59,649 nt of DNA from Bacteroidetes bacterium UBA6161 (GCA_002422315.1 DIUJ01000086.1:45443-105091), one strand, 5' to 3'. Counted from the first letter of the stretch, positions 36,039-45,794 are shown. Notes: a model not told the origin generated them from the letters alone. Numbers and translations: made by a program.

Positions 36039-36179
36039 ATGTTGGATAAGCATACAAAAAAGCACTTGCCTAGTAAGATTTGTGAGGTTTGCAATAGACC
36101 ATTTAATTGGCGTAAAAAGTGGGAAAAGAATTGGGACAATGTGAAGTATTGTAGTAAAAAATGTTCTTCTCTTAAGTAG
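36039..36179 (+). CDS. DUF2256 small zinc-ribbon-like protein
   Basis: A 46-residue protein, ATG 36039, TAG 36177-36179. It contains LPSKICEVCNRPFNWRKKWE then WDNVKYCSKKC: two CxxC/CxxxC pairs spaced like a zinc ribbon, with the family's PFxWRKKW core. This is DUF2256, often found near photolyase or cryptochrome genes; in this window the photolyase lies about 18 kb away. It is packed 4 bases after the phosphoesterase. The function is unknown. Confidence 0.85.
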   Translation: MLDKHTKKHLPSKICEVCNRPFNWRKKWEKNWDNVKYCSKKCSSLK

Positions 36180-36183
36180 CTTA

Positions 36184-36939
36184 TCACAAAATTCTAAATA
36201 CACTATCGAGGTTGTGGTATAGCTTATCCATAATTATACGGTCACCTGAAGAAATAGAATGCGAAGAATTACCTTCCTGTTTTATACTGTAAACCTCTGG
36301 CTTAGAGAAGTAATTATACAAGTCTATCCCTACTTTAATGCTTTGGTTTCTTGGTTTAAATGCGATAGAAGAGCTTATAGAAATATTTTTGGTATATTCT
36401 AAGTTGGCCATGTGGTAAGTAAATATTTTGTTTGTATTTCCATTGTCTAAGAAATACCCTTCGGTTACCATAAAGATGTAGCCGCCAGCCCAGTCCCAGT
36501 GCATTTGATTAACAAGTGGATTCAATGGGTGGGTTGCATTGTATTGAGAAGGATCTGCAAAGTTTTTTATGGAGTCTACCCCAATTTTAAAATGTAGTTT
36601 TACAAACTCCTTATCAGGAAAATCTCCTTCAAACTGTAAGATATTTCTATTAATTCCCAAACTTATAAAAGCGTGTGTATCTGGAAGATTGTATTTTTCT
36701 CCATCTGAGGTCTCTAATACAAAGTCACGCATAAGATAGGACAAACGGGTAAAATTCATTGTGTCGTTTGCTGCACTTATCCACTTTAACTCATTAAATG
36801 TAATGGGGTTATTTTGAAACAAACCTTCAAACTCAATGGTAAATTTATTTGTTTCAGCTTTGGGTTCTATAGGGTCTGAATCTTTACAAGCAGAGAGCGT
36901 TGTAAGTATAATGGCGAATAAATAAAGTACTTTTTTCAT
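36184..36939 (-). CDS. MbnP-like lipoprotein
   Basis: 251 residues with a lipoprotein signal ending in LSACKDSD (Cys about 18). The MbnP-like domain is recognised by LSYLMRDFVLETSDGEKY, FKIGVDSIKNFADPSQ and HPLNPLVNQMHWDWAGGYIF, the Trp-rich core. In related systems MbnP binds copper through a kynurenine made from a Trp by a MauG-like di-haem partner (MbnH). No MbnH/MauG gene is present beside it here. It is convergent with the DUF2256 gene and followed upstream by a 400-base gap. Confidence 0.88.
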   Translation of the reverse strand: MKKVLYLFAIILTTLSACKDSDPIEPKAETNKFTIEFEGLFQNNPITFNELKWISAANDTMNFTRLSYLMRDFVLETSDGEKYNLPDTHAFISLGINRNILQFEGDFPDKEFVKLHFKIGVDSIKNFADPSQYNATHPLNPLVNQMHWDWAGGYIFMVTEGYFLDNGNTNKIFTYHMANLEYTKNISISSSIAFKPRNQSIKVGIDLYNYFSKPEVYSIKQEGNSSHSISSGDRIIMDKLYHNLDSVFRIL

Positions 36940-37339
36940 AATATATAAAATGTTTGTTCTACAAAGTTACAGGTTTTAAAATACCCAAACAAAGACTAAA
37001 GCCCCAAAGTGACCTAGGTTACATATAGGGGTTATGCTTTTTTAAAATGCTAAAAACTAAAAATGTGAATTGCATTTAATTTTTTGTTAGCATGCTTATA
37101 ACAACTTGATTGTGTTTTATTACTTTTTTGTTCCAATTCAGGTTGATTTTGGGTCAATATATTTTAGGACGCGATATTCGGAGATAAGATATCGTGAAGT
37201 CAGGGAATTAGGCGCCCAAAATATTCTTGGAATTTTAATATGTCATTTAGATCTTATAGGTTTTGTAAATCTATAAGGTCTGGTGTACAAAAAAAGCAGC
37301 CCATTGGAGCTGCTTTTTATATTGTTATTTAACGATGTA
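36940..37339. other. 400-base intergenic region rich in inverted repeats
   Basis: No open frame that I trust. It holds the bidirectional terminator at 37291-37318 and three further inverted repeats. These are ATTTTGGG/CCCAAAAT (37146-37153 with 37215-37222), CGATAT/ATATCG (37172-37177 with 37189-37194), and an 11-bp stem with one wobble (37249-37259 with 37271-37281). The rest between 36940 and 37140 is featureless AT-rich sequence, probably including the promoter of the MbnP-like gene. Confidence 0.6.
37291..37318 (-). terminator. Strong hairpin terminator of the M20 dipeptidase gene
   Basis: AAAAAGCAGC and GCTGCTTTTT form a perfect 10-bp stem around an eight-base loop. On the minus strand it follows the peptidase stop by about 20 bases and ends in a T-run; the symmetrical A/T arms would also work on the plus strand. 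Confidence 0.88.
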
Positions 37340-38701
37340 TTATTTCTCGCTAAAATACTTGAAAAAGTATGGGATAGTTTCTATGCCTTTAAAATAGTTG
37401 GCAACGCCATAGTGCTCGTTTGGGGAGTGTATGGCATCGCTATCTAATCCAAATCCTAAAAGTACAGATTTAAGTCCTAGTACTTGCTCGAAAAGAGCTA
37501 CAATAGGAATACTGCCACCACCTCTTGTAGGGATGGGATCTATACCAAAGGTGGTTTTAATGGCTTTTGCAGCAGATTGGTAGGCATGAGAGTCTGTAGG
37601 GGTAACTACAGGTTCGCCACCATGGTGTGGTTCTACTATTACCTTAACCCCTGCAGGAGCTATGCTTTCGAAGTGTTTTTTGAATAAATCTGTGATTTCT
37701 TCTGAACTTTGATTTGGCACTAGACGCATAGAAATTTTGGCATAAGCTTTAGAGGGAAGTACGGTTTTGCTTCCTTCGCCCGTGTAGCCACCCCATATAC
37801 CGTTTACATCGAGTGTGGGCCTAATTCCGGTTCTTTCTAACACAGTAAAACCATCTTCACCCCATACATCGCCCACTTCTAAGTCTCTTTTATATTCCTC
37901 TAAGTCAAAAGGTGCTTTGTTTAGGTCGGCTCTTTCTTTTGCATTTAATTCCAATACTTTGTCGTAGAATCCTGGAATAGTTATGTGGTTTTTCTCGTCG
38001 TGCATAGAAGCAATCATTTGGCACAAAATATTTATGGGATTTGCAACTGCACCACCATAAACTCCAGAGTGAAGGTCTCTATTTGGACCAGTAACCTCAA
38101 CTTGTACGTAGCTAAGTCCTCTTAGGCCGCAGTCTATACTTGGTGTTTCTAGGGAAATCATGGAGGTGTCTGAAATAAGAACAATGTCAGCTTTTAGTTT
38201 TTCTACATTGTTTTTGCAATAAATGCCAAGGTTTGGAGAGCCAATTTCTTCTTCTCCTTCAATCATAAATTTCACATTGCAAGGAAGGTCTCCGGATTTC
38301 ATCATGGTTTCAAATGCTTTTACATGCATGTATGCTTGTCCTTTGTCGTCGCAAGCACCTCTAGCATAAATTTTACCATTTCTAATTTCTGGTTCAAAAG
38401 CAGGTGTGGTCCAAAGTTCGTCTGGAACAGAGGGTTGCACATCATAATGGCCATATACTAAAATAGTAGGTTTATTTGGGTCAATAATTTTGTCGGCATA
38501 TACAATTGGATGGCCTGCGGTTTCTTCTATACTAATATTTTCTGCACCTGCTGCCGCAAGTTTTTCAGCTAAAAAGTCTGCTGCTCTTTTCACATCGTTT
38601 TTGAAGGCACTATCGGCACTTATCGATGGGATTCTGAGCCAGTCAAATAGTTCATCTAAAAATCTTTGTTTGTTTTCTTCAATAAAGTTATTCCAGTTCA
38701 T
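37340..38701 (-). CDS. M20-family dipeptidase
   Basis: A 453-residue metallopeptidase. Metal ligands appear in VYGHYDVQP, ACDDKGQ and EGEEEIGSPNL; a dimerisation domain (about 190-340) has GLRGLSYVQVEVTGPNRDLH. The final His is in DSDAIHSPNEHY. It hydrolyses di- or tripeptides with broad specificity in the cytoplasm; there is no signal peptide. It is followed by a strong terminator and is not closely linked to its neighbours. Confidence 0.92.
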   Translation of the reverse strand: MNWNNFIEENKQRFLDELFDWLRIPSISADSAFKNDVKRAADFLAEKLAAAGAENISIEETAGHPIVYADKIIDPNKPTILVYGHYDVQPSVPDELWTTPAFEPEIRNGKIYARGACDDKGQAYMHVKAFETMMKSGDLPCNVKFMIEGEEEIGSPNLGIYCKNNVEKLKADIVLISDTSMISLETPSIDCGLRGLSYVQVEVTGPNRDLHSGVYGGAVANPINILCQMIASMHDEKNHITIPGFYDKVLELNAKERADLNKAPFDLEEYKRDLEVGDVWGEDGFTVLERTGIRPTLDVNGIWGGYTGEGSKTVLPSKAYAKISMRLVPNQSSEEITDLFKKHFESIAPAGVKVIVEPHHGGEPVVTPTDSHAYQSAAKAIKTTFGIDPIPTRGGGSIPIVALFEQVLGLKSVLLGFGLDSDAIHSPNEHYGVANYFKGIETIPYFFKYFSEK

Positions 38702-38800
38702 GATTTAATTTTTATAGTTTTCAAAGTTCATTTATTTGTTTCATTTGGCCAAAAAAAACACGTAATTTTTATGCGCTTATATGTGGCTTATATCCATTTC

Positions 38801-40441
38801 TTAGGGGAGTATATTTTCTCCATTTTGGTAAACTCCTAAAATTTTACTTTTAAGAATTTCTTTTTCACTACACTGCAAAATATCTTTATCCATTACTATA
38901 TAGTCGGCCATCTTACCACTTTGCAAGCTGCCCACTATATCGTCCATAAATAGGGTATAAGCAGCCCAATTTGTCATACCTAGAAATGTTTCTTTTCTAC
39001 TTAGTTTTTGTGCAGGTAAAAATCCTTTTTCAGGAATGTGATCTTTATTTTTTCTAGCTACAGCCGCATAAAAGTTTTCAATAGTATTTGGGCTTTCTAC
39101 GGGAAAATCCGTGCCTATTGCAACTTTTTTGCTACTATTTAAAAGTGCTTTGTAGGCATAAGCGGAACCCATTCTATGGCTACAAAGTCTATCTTCTGCC
39201 CATCGCATGTCGCTAGTAGCGTGTATAGGCTGTATAGAGGGGAAAATATTGGAGTTGGTTTCGAATTTATTTAAGTCTTTTGGGTCCACAATTTGAGCAT
39301 GTTCAACTCTCCATCTTTTATCTGCCTTGTTGGCTAATGTTTTGTTGTACAAATCCAAAATAAAAAGATTTGCTGAGTCGCCAATACAGTGAGTGTGCGC
39401 CTGAAAATCTATGTTTAATATAGTTTTAAATGCACTTTCCATTTCAACTATGTCGGAAAGAATCAATCCATTGTGGTATTGGTGGCTACCACAATAGGGT
39501 TGTTTTAGTTTTGCACCTGCCGAACCAAGAGCACCATCGGCAAAAAATTTAAAAGAGTGAACCCTTAAGTGGTCTTGAACAATTTTTCCTTTTTGAACGG
39601 CATAAGCCAGATTTTGTGGGCTATAGGTTAGCATAGCATACATTCTCAGGTGTATTTTATTGTCGCGAATTAAGGAATCAATAATTTCAATTTGTCTAGG
39701 TTCTAATCCTGCATCGGCTATGCTTGTTAGGCCAAATGAATTGCATATCCTGCCAGCTTCTATTAGTGCTCCGCACATTTCCTTTTCTGCGGGGTCTTTA
39801 AAAAATTTATTAACTAAATCTAGTGCGTTATCAATCAAAATACCAGTTGGTTTCTTGTCTTTACTTAATACCACAGAGCCTCCACTAACCCTTGTATTTT
39901 TATCTATTTCAGCAATTTGTAAGGTAATAGAATTGGCAATTCCGGCATGCCCATCTACTCTTTTTAGAAATACTGCTTTTGTTGGAAAAATGCTGTCTAA
40001 GTCCTTTTTGTTTGGATATTCGTTTACCCATAAACTCTCATCCCATCCTCTCCCAACAATAGGAGAGTTGGGATTTTTTTCTTCAAATTTTTTACACCTA
40101 TCCAGAAGTTCTGCCCAACTTTTACATCCAGTTAAATCAACTTCCAAAAGGGTTTTTGCTAATCCCCAAAAGTGACAATGTGCATCAATAAATCCAGGAT
40201 AAACAAAGCCATCTATAGAATCTATTTGGTTGGATTTGTAATAATATAAGACACTGTCTTTGGAACCATAATACACTATTTTTCCTTTATGAATAGCCAT
40301 AGCTTCTGCTTTTTCCATGGTTTCTGTTCCTAAGTAAATGGCGTTTGCAAAGACTATTTTGTCTACTTTTTTCTTCTTAATACTTTGATTGTTACACGAA
40401 AAAAGGAGCAAAGAGGAGAGTATTAAAAGGAGTTTATTCAT
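38801..40441 (-). CDS. YtcJ-like amidohydrolase, probable lipoprotein
   Basis: 546 residues. The N-terminal leader ends in LLFSCNNQ (lipobox Cys about 16), so it is probably attached to a membrane. The amidohydrolase-3 pattern is clear: YPGFIDAHCHFWG, GRGWDESLW, FADGALGSAGA, HTHCIGDSA, RVEHAQIVDP and AIGTDFPVESPN. These give the expected metal ligands. The substrate is unknown; the family includes urease-fold deacylases and formamide deformylases. It lies 53 bases after the GT-C gene on the same strand. Confidence 0.9.
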   Translation of the reverse strand: MNKLLLILSSLLLFSCNNQSIKKKKVDKIVFANAIYLGTETMEKAEAMAIHKGKIVYYGSKDSVLYYYKSNQIDSIDGFVYPGFIDAHCHFWGLAKTLLEVDLTGCKSWAELLDRCKKFEEKNPNSPIVGRGWDESLWVNEYPNKKDLDSIFPTKAVFLKRVDGHAGIANSITLQIAEIDKNTRVSGGSVVLSKDKKPTGILIDNALDLVNKFFKDPAEKEMCGALIEAGRICNSFGLTSIADAGLEPRQIEIIDSLIRDNKIHLRMYAMLTYSPQNLAYAVQKGKIVQDHLRVHSFKFFADGALGSAGAKLKQPYCGSHQYHNGLILSDIVEMESAFKTILNIDFQAHTHCIGDSANLFILDLYNKTLANKADKRWRVEHAQIVDPKDLNKFETNSNIFPSIQPIHATSDMRWAEDRLCSHRMGSAYAYKALLNSSKKVAIGTDFPVESPNTIENFYAAVARKNKDHIPEKGFLPAQKLSRKETFLGMTNWAAYTLFMDDIVGSLQSGKMADYIVMDKDILQCSEKEILKSKILGVYQNGENILP

Positions 40442-40494
40442 TTGGATTTTTCTTTCGGCAAAGAAACCTATTTTTTACCATTTCAAATATTAAA

Positions 40495-41955
40495 TTACCA
40501 CTTTTTACCATTTCTTTTAAGTATTGAATGACCTATGCATTCTTGGGTATTTAGTTTATACAAATAAAGATTGTTGTAAGTATAGCTATTAATTTTCGAA
40601 TGAATTTGATTGATAAAATTAATTTTACTGGAAACAAGTTCAAAGTGTGCAACAGAGGTATATGGTAGTTTTTCTCTAGAAAGTAGATACTTGTGAGTGT
40701 AGGATTCAAAATTAATGTTTTGAGGATAAATAGGTTCGTAATACTGAACTTTTGGGTGTTTTTTAAAAGCATAATATGCACCAATTGCTTCTCCCCCAAG
40801 CAAAATATTTGTTTGGTTAGGGACTTGTTTTTCAATCCAATTTAAAACAGTCTGGTGTTGACGCATTTGCCATTGACTAAAAACTAAAAAACAACTTATC
40901 ACAAAAGGTATGGATTGTAAAAATACAATGGTTGTAATCCATTTTTTACTCTGTTTAAAGTTACTGAACAAAGGGACTAATTCTTTGGCAGAAATGAAGT
41001 AAACTAAGAACAGCATAGAAGGATTGTAGCGGTTCATTGGAGCCAAAGCCAAAAACCAAAATAAACTATGCCCTAAAAAAAGTAGGGATAAGAAATCAAG
41101 TTTTGTTTTGTTTTTATAAGCAATGAAAATCTTTTTTATGGAAAAAATATGTGCTAAAATCCATAAAACAAAAACCCAAGGAGCGGGATAGTAGTATGGG
41201 AAAAAGCGTTTCCAAAAATGATTGTAGATTTTAGATAAAAAGTTTCCTTTGCTACTATGATCGGAGCTAGCTGAGAAAAACTGTTTAGAAAAAAAATCAA
41301 TATCAAATTCAAAACTATAAAACCAAAGAATAAAAGGAAGAAGACTTAAAACAATATAAACAAATTTTTGCTTTGAGTTATTAAGCATAAAAAAAGCATA
41401 GATCCATAGCATTAATCCCAAAGCCCAAGAGGCAGGGTGGGTGAGAACTAGAGGGAGAATAAAACATAGAGCAATCCAAGGTTTTTGTTTACTGAGTAAA
41501 AAATACAAAGCAGTGGCAAAAAGCCCAACTTGCATTATTTCAGTTCTAACTGAACGTAAACTTTCCCAGATTCCTTTATCAAAAAAGAACAAAATAAAGA
41601 AAATCAAGAACCACTCTTTGTTTTTAATTTCTAAAGTAAATACCCTGTAAACCATATAAAAAGAAAGAGCGGAAATGAAAAAGAAAAAAATTCTTACCCC
41701 ATAAATTGATGAGTTTCCGATATAAAGTGCTAAAAAATAAGGTACTTGCCGGAAGGGTAAATTTGCAACTAAATAACTATCGGAACCAGAATAAGGCCAA
41801 ATTTTAGACTGTAAGCCATTTCCTTTTAGTAAATTAAATGCAGGGTCAAGGTCCATTACCTCATCGAGCCATGCAATAGGAATAAAAAGTATACATAATA
41901 AAACAATTAAGCTCCCAATTATAATACTGTAAACGGGAGCTTTTGTTTTATACAT
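40495..41955 (-). CDS. GT-C-like integral membrane protein (possible glycosyltransferase)
   Basis: 486 residues with about ten hydrophobic helices. The first loop has WLDEVMDLDPAFNLLKGNG, which resembles the acidic DE-containing loop of GT39/GT83-type glycosyltransferases using lipid-linked sugars. SDSYLVANLPFRQVP follows. The C-terminal 110 residues are soluble and periplasmic in such a model. No close family is recognised; a sugar transferase for envelope polysaccharide is inferred. It follows leuS after 12 bases. Confidence 0.7.
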   Translation of the reverse strand: MYKTKAPVYSIIIGSLIVLLCILFIPIAWLDEVMDLDPAFNLLKGNGLQSKIWPYSGSDSYLVANLPFRQVPYFLALYIGNSSIYGVRIFFFFISALSFYMVYRVFTLEIKNKEWFLIFFILFFFDKGIWESLRSVRTEIMQVGLFATALYFLLSKQKPWIALCFILPLVLTHPASWALGLMLWIYAFFMLNNSKQKFVYIVLSLLPFILWFYSFEFDIDFFSKQFFSASSDHSSKGNFLSKIYNHFWKRFFPYYYPAPWVFVLWILAHIFSIKKIFIAYKNKTKLDFLSLLFLGHSLFWFLALAPMNRYNPSMLFLVYFISAKELVPLFSNFKQSKKWITTIVFLQSIPFVISCFLVFSQWQMRQHQTVLNWIEKQVPNQTNILLGGEAIGAYYAFKKHPKVQYYEPIYPQNINFESYTHKYLLSREKLPYTSVAHFELVSSKINFINQIHSKINSYTYNNLYLYKLNTQECIGHSILKRNGKKW

Positions 41956-41967
41956 AAGTTGAAAGGT

Positions 41968-44805
41968 TTAAATTACAACATTTATAATCTTTCCAGGAAC
42001 GAGAATAAATTTCTTTGCATCTTTTCCTTCCAACCATTTTACTACAATTTCATTTTGTAAAACAGTTTGTTCAATATTTTCTTTGGATTCATTCAAAGAA
42101 AACTCAATTTGTGTTCTTACTTTTCCGTTAATAGAAATTGGATAATTGAAAGAATTTTCTTTTAAAAATTTTTCATTGAATTCCGGCCATTTTTGGTTTG
42201 TAATACCACCGTTATTTCCTAGTTTTTCCCATAGCTCTTCACAAATATGAGGTGCAAAAGGAGACAGCAAAACTAGCAAGGGTTCTAAAATTTCGGATTT
42301 GTTACATTTAAGGTCTTGAAGTTCATTAACACATATCATAAAAGCACTAACAGACGTATTAAAACTCAAAGATTCAATATCCGAAGTTATTTTTTTGATT
42401 GTTTTGTGCAATGCTTTTAACTCTGCATTATTGGCATTTTCGGTGCTTACAAAAAACTCTTCTTGTGAAGAATGGAATAGTCGCCAGAATTTTTTAAGAA
42501 ATTTAAATACTCCCTCTATTCCTTGCATGTTCCATGGTTTTGAATCCTGAATTGGACCTAAAAACATTTCGTACATTCGCAAGGTATCTGCACCATATTG
42601 TTCGCATATTACATCTGGGCTTACAACATTCCATTTAGATTTAGACATTTTTTCGACAATTCTTTCGCATTGTAATCCTTTGTCTCCCAAAATATATTCT
42701 GCACTTTCAAACTCCTCTCTCCATTCTTTTAGAAGTTGTATATCTACTTCATTGTTTTTAAGTAAATTTACATCTATATGAATCGTAGTAGTTTCGAAAT
42801 CTTTTGCTAACTCTGCAGAAACAAAGGCGTTGCTATTTTTAATTCTATGAATTAAAGCACTTTCGCCTTGAATCATACCTTGATTTAGCAATTTTTTAAA
42901 GGGTTCTTTTTCTGGTATAAGTTCTAAGTCATGTAAAAAATGAGACCAAAAACGAGCGTAGAGTAGGTGTCCTGTGGCATGTTCGGCACCTCCAACATAA
43001 AAATCTACTTGCTTCCAATAGCTTAAAGTATTTGTGGAAGCAAAATTTTCAAGATTACCGGGGTCCATATACCTTAAAAAATACCAAGAACTTCCCGCCC
43101 AACCTGGCATTGTAGTAGTTTCTATTGGCCAACCATTTCCATTTTCAACCAAACCTTTTTCTTTGTTGTAATTCCAATGTGTTGCTCTTGCAAGTGGTGG
43201 TTCCCCTGTTTGAGTAGGTAAAAAACTATCGATATTGGGTAATTCTAATGGAAGGTGCTTTGTATCTATAGTTTTCGCAATACCATTTTCATAAAAAATT
43301 GGAATTGGTTCTCCCCAATATCTTTGTCTCCCAAAAGCAGCATCTCTTAGTCTATAATTTGTTTTTCCTTTCCCAATTCCTTTATCCTCAATAGCCTGAA
43401 TCATTTTAGGAATAGCCTCTTTAACTTCCAAACCATTCAAGAAATCAGAATGGATCATAGTTCCAGACTTTTCACACCAAGCATCTTTGGACAAATCCCA
43501 ATTTGTAGGAGCTTGAACAACTTGAGGAATGGGTAAGTTAAAATAATTTGCAAATGCAAAATCTCTTTCATCGTGAGCCGGAACAGCCATTACAGCGCCA
43601 GTACCGTAACCAGCCAAAACATATTCGCCTATCCAAATTGGAATTTCTTTTTGAGTAAAAGGGTGAACAGCGAATGCTCCTGTAAATACACCTGTGATTT
43701 TTTTAACCTCTGCTTGTCTATCTCTTTCGCTTCTTGTTTTTGTGTATTCTATATATTCTGCAACTTTTTGCTTTTGTTCCTCGGAACATAGTTCTAATAC
43801 TAGAGGGTGTTCTGGAGCCAAAGTAAGATAACTTACCCCAAACAAAGTGTCTGGTCGAGTAGTAAAAACTTCTATTGATTGATTAAGGTTTTCTTTCAAA
43901 CTAAAATGTATACTACAACCGTTGCTTTTGCCTATCCAGTTTTTTTGTATTTCCTTTATATTTTCGTTCCATTCTAGTTGCTCCAATCCTTTTAAAAGTC
44001 TGTCTGCATAAACCGTAATTCTTAGACTCCACTGTTTCATTTTTTTTCTTTCCACCGGGTGCCCACCTCTTTCTGAGTATCCATCTTTCACCTCGTCGTT
44101 TGCTAAAACAGTACCTAATGCAGGGCACCAATTCACAAAGGCTTCAGATAAAAATGCTAACCTAAACTGCATTAAAATTTCTTCTTTTTTAATTTCGGTC
44201 ATTTCTATCCATTCACTAGCACTAAAATGAGAGATTTCTTCTGAGAAATTAAGGTCTTTTGAACCGTTCTTTTCAAATTTTGCGATCAATGTATGTATAG
44301 GTTCTGCTTTTTGTGTATCTGTATTATACCAAGAACTAAAAAGTTGAATAAAAATCCATTGTGTCCATTTATAATAAGCAGGTTCGGATGTTTTAACCAT
44401 TCTACTCCAATCAAATGAAAACCCTATTCTATCCAATTGTTTTCTGTATCGTTGAATATTTTCTGTGGTTGTATCTTCGGGGTGTCTTCCTGTTTGTATC
44501 GCATATTGTTCGGCAGGTAAACCAAAGGAGTCATATCCCATAGGGTGTAATACATTGAATCCATTGTTACGCTTGTATCTAGCGTATATATCCGATGCTA
44601 TATAGCCAAGAGGATGACCAACATGTAATCCTGCACCTGAAGGATAAGGAAACATATCCAAAATGTAGAATTTGGTTTTTTCTGAACCTTCTTCTTGGGG
44701 ATTAGCAGCTCTAAATGTTTGATTTTGTGACCAATATTGTTGCCATTTTTTTTCAATCTCTACAGGTTTGTATGCACTTATTTGATTTTCTGAATTGCTT
44801 GTCAT
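41968..44805 (-). CDS. leuS: Leucine--tRNA ligase
   Basis: 945 residues. The HIGH-type motif is in PYPSGAGLHVGHPLGY (about 55-70) and KMSKS is in KMSKSKWN (about 700). The editing domain region contains TTRPDTLFGVSYL, and PMGYDSFGLPAEQYA lies near the start of the catalytic core. A class I synthetase of normal bacterial type with an insert of about 65 residues (around 155-215) typical of Bacteroidota. The ATG at 44805 is chosen; the in-frame TTG at 44814 belongs to the -7 element. Confidence 0.97.
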   Translation of the reverse strand: MTSNSENQISAYKPVEIEKKWQQYWSQNQTFRAANPQEEGSEKTKFYILDMFPYPSGAGLHVGHPLGYIASDIYARYKRNNGFNVLHPMGYDSFGLPAEQYAIQTGRHPEDTTTENIQRYRKQLDRIGFSFDWSRMVKTSEPAYYKWTQWIFIQLFSSWYNTDTQKAEPIHTLIAKFEKNGSKDLNFSEEISHFSASEWIEMTEIKKEEILMQFRLAFLSEAFVNWCPALGTVLANDEVKDGYSERGGHPVERKKMKQWSLRITVYADRLLKGLEQLEWNENIKEIQKNWIGKSNGCSIHFSLKENLNQSIEVFTTRPDTLFGVSYLTLAPEHPLVLELCSEEQKQKVAEYIEYTKTRSERDRQAEVKKITGVFTGAFAVHPFTQKEIPIWIGEYVLAGYGTGAVMAVPAHDERDFAFANYFNLPIPQVVQAPTNWDLSKDAWCEKSGTMIHSDFLNGLEVKEAIPKMIQAIEDKGIGKGKTNYRLRDAAFGRQRYWGEPIPIFYENGIAKTIDTKHLPLELPNIDSFLPTQTGEPPLARATHWNYNKEKGLVENGNGWPIETTTMPGWAGSSWYFLRYMDPGNLENFASTNTLSYWKQVDFYVGGAEHATGHLLYARFWSHFLHDLELIPEKEPFKKLLNQGMIQGESALIHRIKNSNAFVSAELAKDFETTTIHIDVNLLKNNEVDIQLLKEWREEFESAEYILGDKGLQCERIVEKMSKSKWNVVSPDVICEQYGADTLRMYEMFLGPIQDSKPWNMQGIEGVFKFLKKFWRLFHSSQEEFFVSTENANNAELKALHKTIKKITSDIESLSFNTSVSAFMICVNELQDLKCNKSEILEPLLVLLSPFAPHICEELWEKLGNNGGITNQKWPEFNEKFLKENSFNYPISINGKVRTQIEFSLNESKENIEQTVLQNEIVVKWLEGKDAKKFILVPGKIINVVI

Positions 44806-44811
44806 TGGCCG

Positions 44812-44819
44812 CAAATTTA
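44812..44819 (-). promoter_or_regulatory. -7 element of leuS
   Basis: TAAATTTG on the minus strand, six bases before the ATG. A TTG (44847-44845) lies 25 bases further up, longer than the usual spacing, so the -33 box is uncertain. Confidence 0.55.
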
Positions 44820-44888
44820 TAATTTTTTATGGCTGTTTAAACATCAAGTTTCATTGGGATATGTCAATAAAACTTTTTTTAAGTAATA

Positions 44889-44919
44889 TTGTCATTAGCA
44901 TAAATATTTAGTTTATTTG
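44889..44919 (+). promoter_or_regulatory. Promoter of the ftsX operon
   Basis: TTG at 44889-44891 and TTTATTTG at 44912-44919 (one mismatch to TAnnTTTG) are 20 bases apart. The TTG start codon at 44927 is only seven bases further, so the transcript would be leaderless or nearly so. Confidence 0.6.
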
Positions 44920-44926
44920 CAGTGCT

Positions 44927-45790
44927 TTGGTCAAAGAAAAAAAATATCGCAAAAGAACTAGTTTTCTACCTACAGTAATGAGCATTACCTTGGTTTTGTT
45001 CCTTATGGGATTATTGGCTTTAGTATATTTTTATGCTCACAAGTTAAACGAGTATTACAGAGAGAATTTTGAAATAAGCATTTATTTTAATGATGGGGTA
45101 GATGAAGAAGAAGCTATTGCATATTGGATGTTTTTGAAACAAAACAGAGAAGTAAGAAATACAAATTTCATATCTAAAGATGAAGCAGCGAAGCAAGAAA
45201 TAGAAGCACAAGGTATAGATTTTATTCAAAGTTTAGGCTATAATCCATTGCCACATTCTTTATACATTACTTTACATGCAGAATATACTCAAGATGAGCA
45301 AGTTTCAAAAATAGTTTCTGAAATCAAAAAATCCTCACTTGTAGAAAGTGTTGTATTTCCCCAAGATATTTTAAAAGTAGTAAACCAAAATTTAAAATCA
45401 ATAGAATACATACTAATATCTGTAGTTTTATTTTTCTTAATAGCTTCACTATTGGTTATAAACAATACCATCAGATTAAATATTTTTGCAAGAAGATTTT
45501 TGATTAAGAGTATGCAATATGTAGGAGCAACAGATTGGTTTATTCTTAAACCCTTTCTTAAGCTTTATTTAATTCAAGGAATAATAGGTGCAATTTTAGC
45601 AATACTTCTCAATGCAACTTTGCTTCATATAATTGATTACAATTTCCCCAACATGTTAGATTTTTCTGATCCTAAGCCTTATATTTATGTTTCAGCTGGA
45701 TTAATCCTGATGTCCTTCATCATAATTTTTCCTGCTACATATTTTGCAACTAAAAAATACTTAAAAACAGACATTAATAGATTATACTAA
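44927..45790 (+). CDS. ftsX: Cell-division protein FtsX
   Basis: 287 residues. It has an N-terminal helix (about 18-37), an extracytoplasmic domain (about 38-160) with FEISIYFNDGVDEEEA, then three helices at about 165-185, 215-240 and 255-275, the FtsX topology. MQYVGATDWFILKPFL is the conserved cytoplasmic loop that contacts FtsE. FtsE is not in the window. The first in-frame ATG lies inside the first helix, so the TTG at 44927 is used. DUF3098 and uppP follow in one operon, a gene order familiar in this phylum. Confidence 0.9.
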   Translation: MVKEKKYRKRTSFLPTVMSITLVLFLMGLLALVYFYAHKLNEYYRENFEISIYFNDGVDEEEAIAYWMFLKQNREVRNTNFISKDEAAKQEIEAQGIDFIQSLGYNPLPHSLYITLHAEYTQDEQVSKIVSEIKKSSLVESVVFPQDILKVVNQNLKSIEYILISVVLFFLIASLLVINNTIRLNIFARRFLIKSMQYVGATDWFILKPFLKLYLIQGIIGAILAILLNATLLHIIDYNFPNMLDFSDPKPYIYVSAGLILMSFIIIFPATYFATKKYLKTDINRLY

Positions 45791-45794
45791 AAAT

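Noticed and set aside
44803..44814. Longer LeuS start at the in-frame TTG
   Set aside because: The TTG is part of the TAAATTTG -7 element; an ATG three codons downstream fits better.
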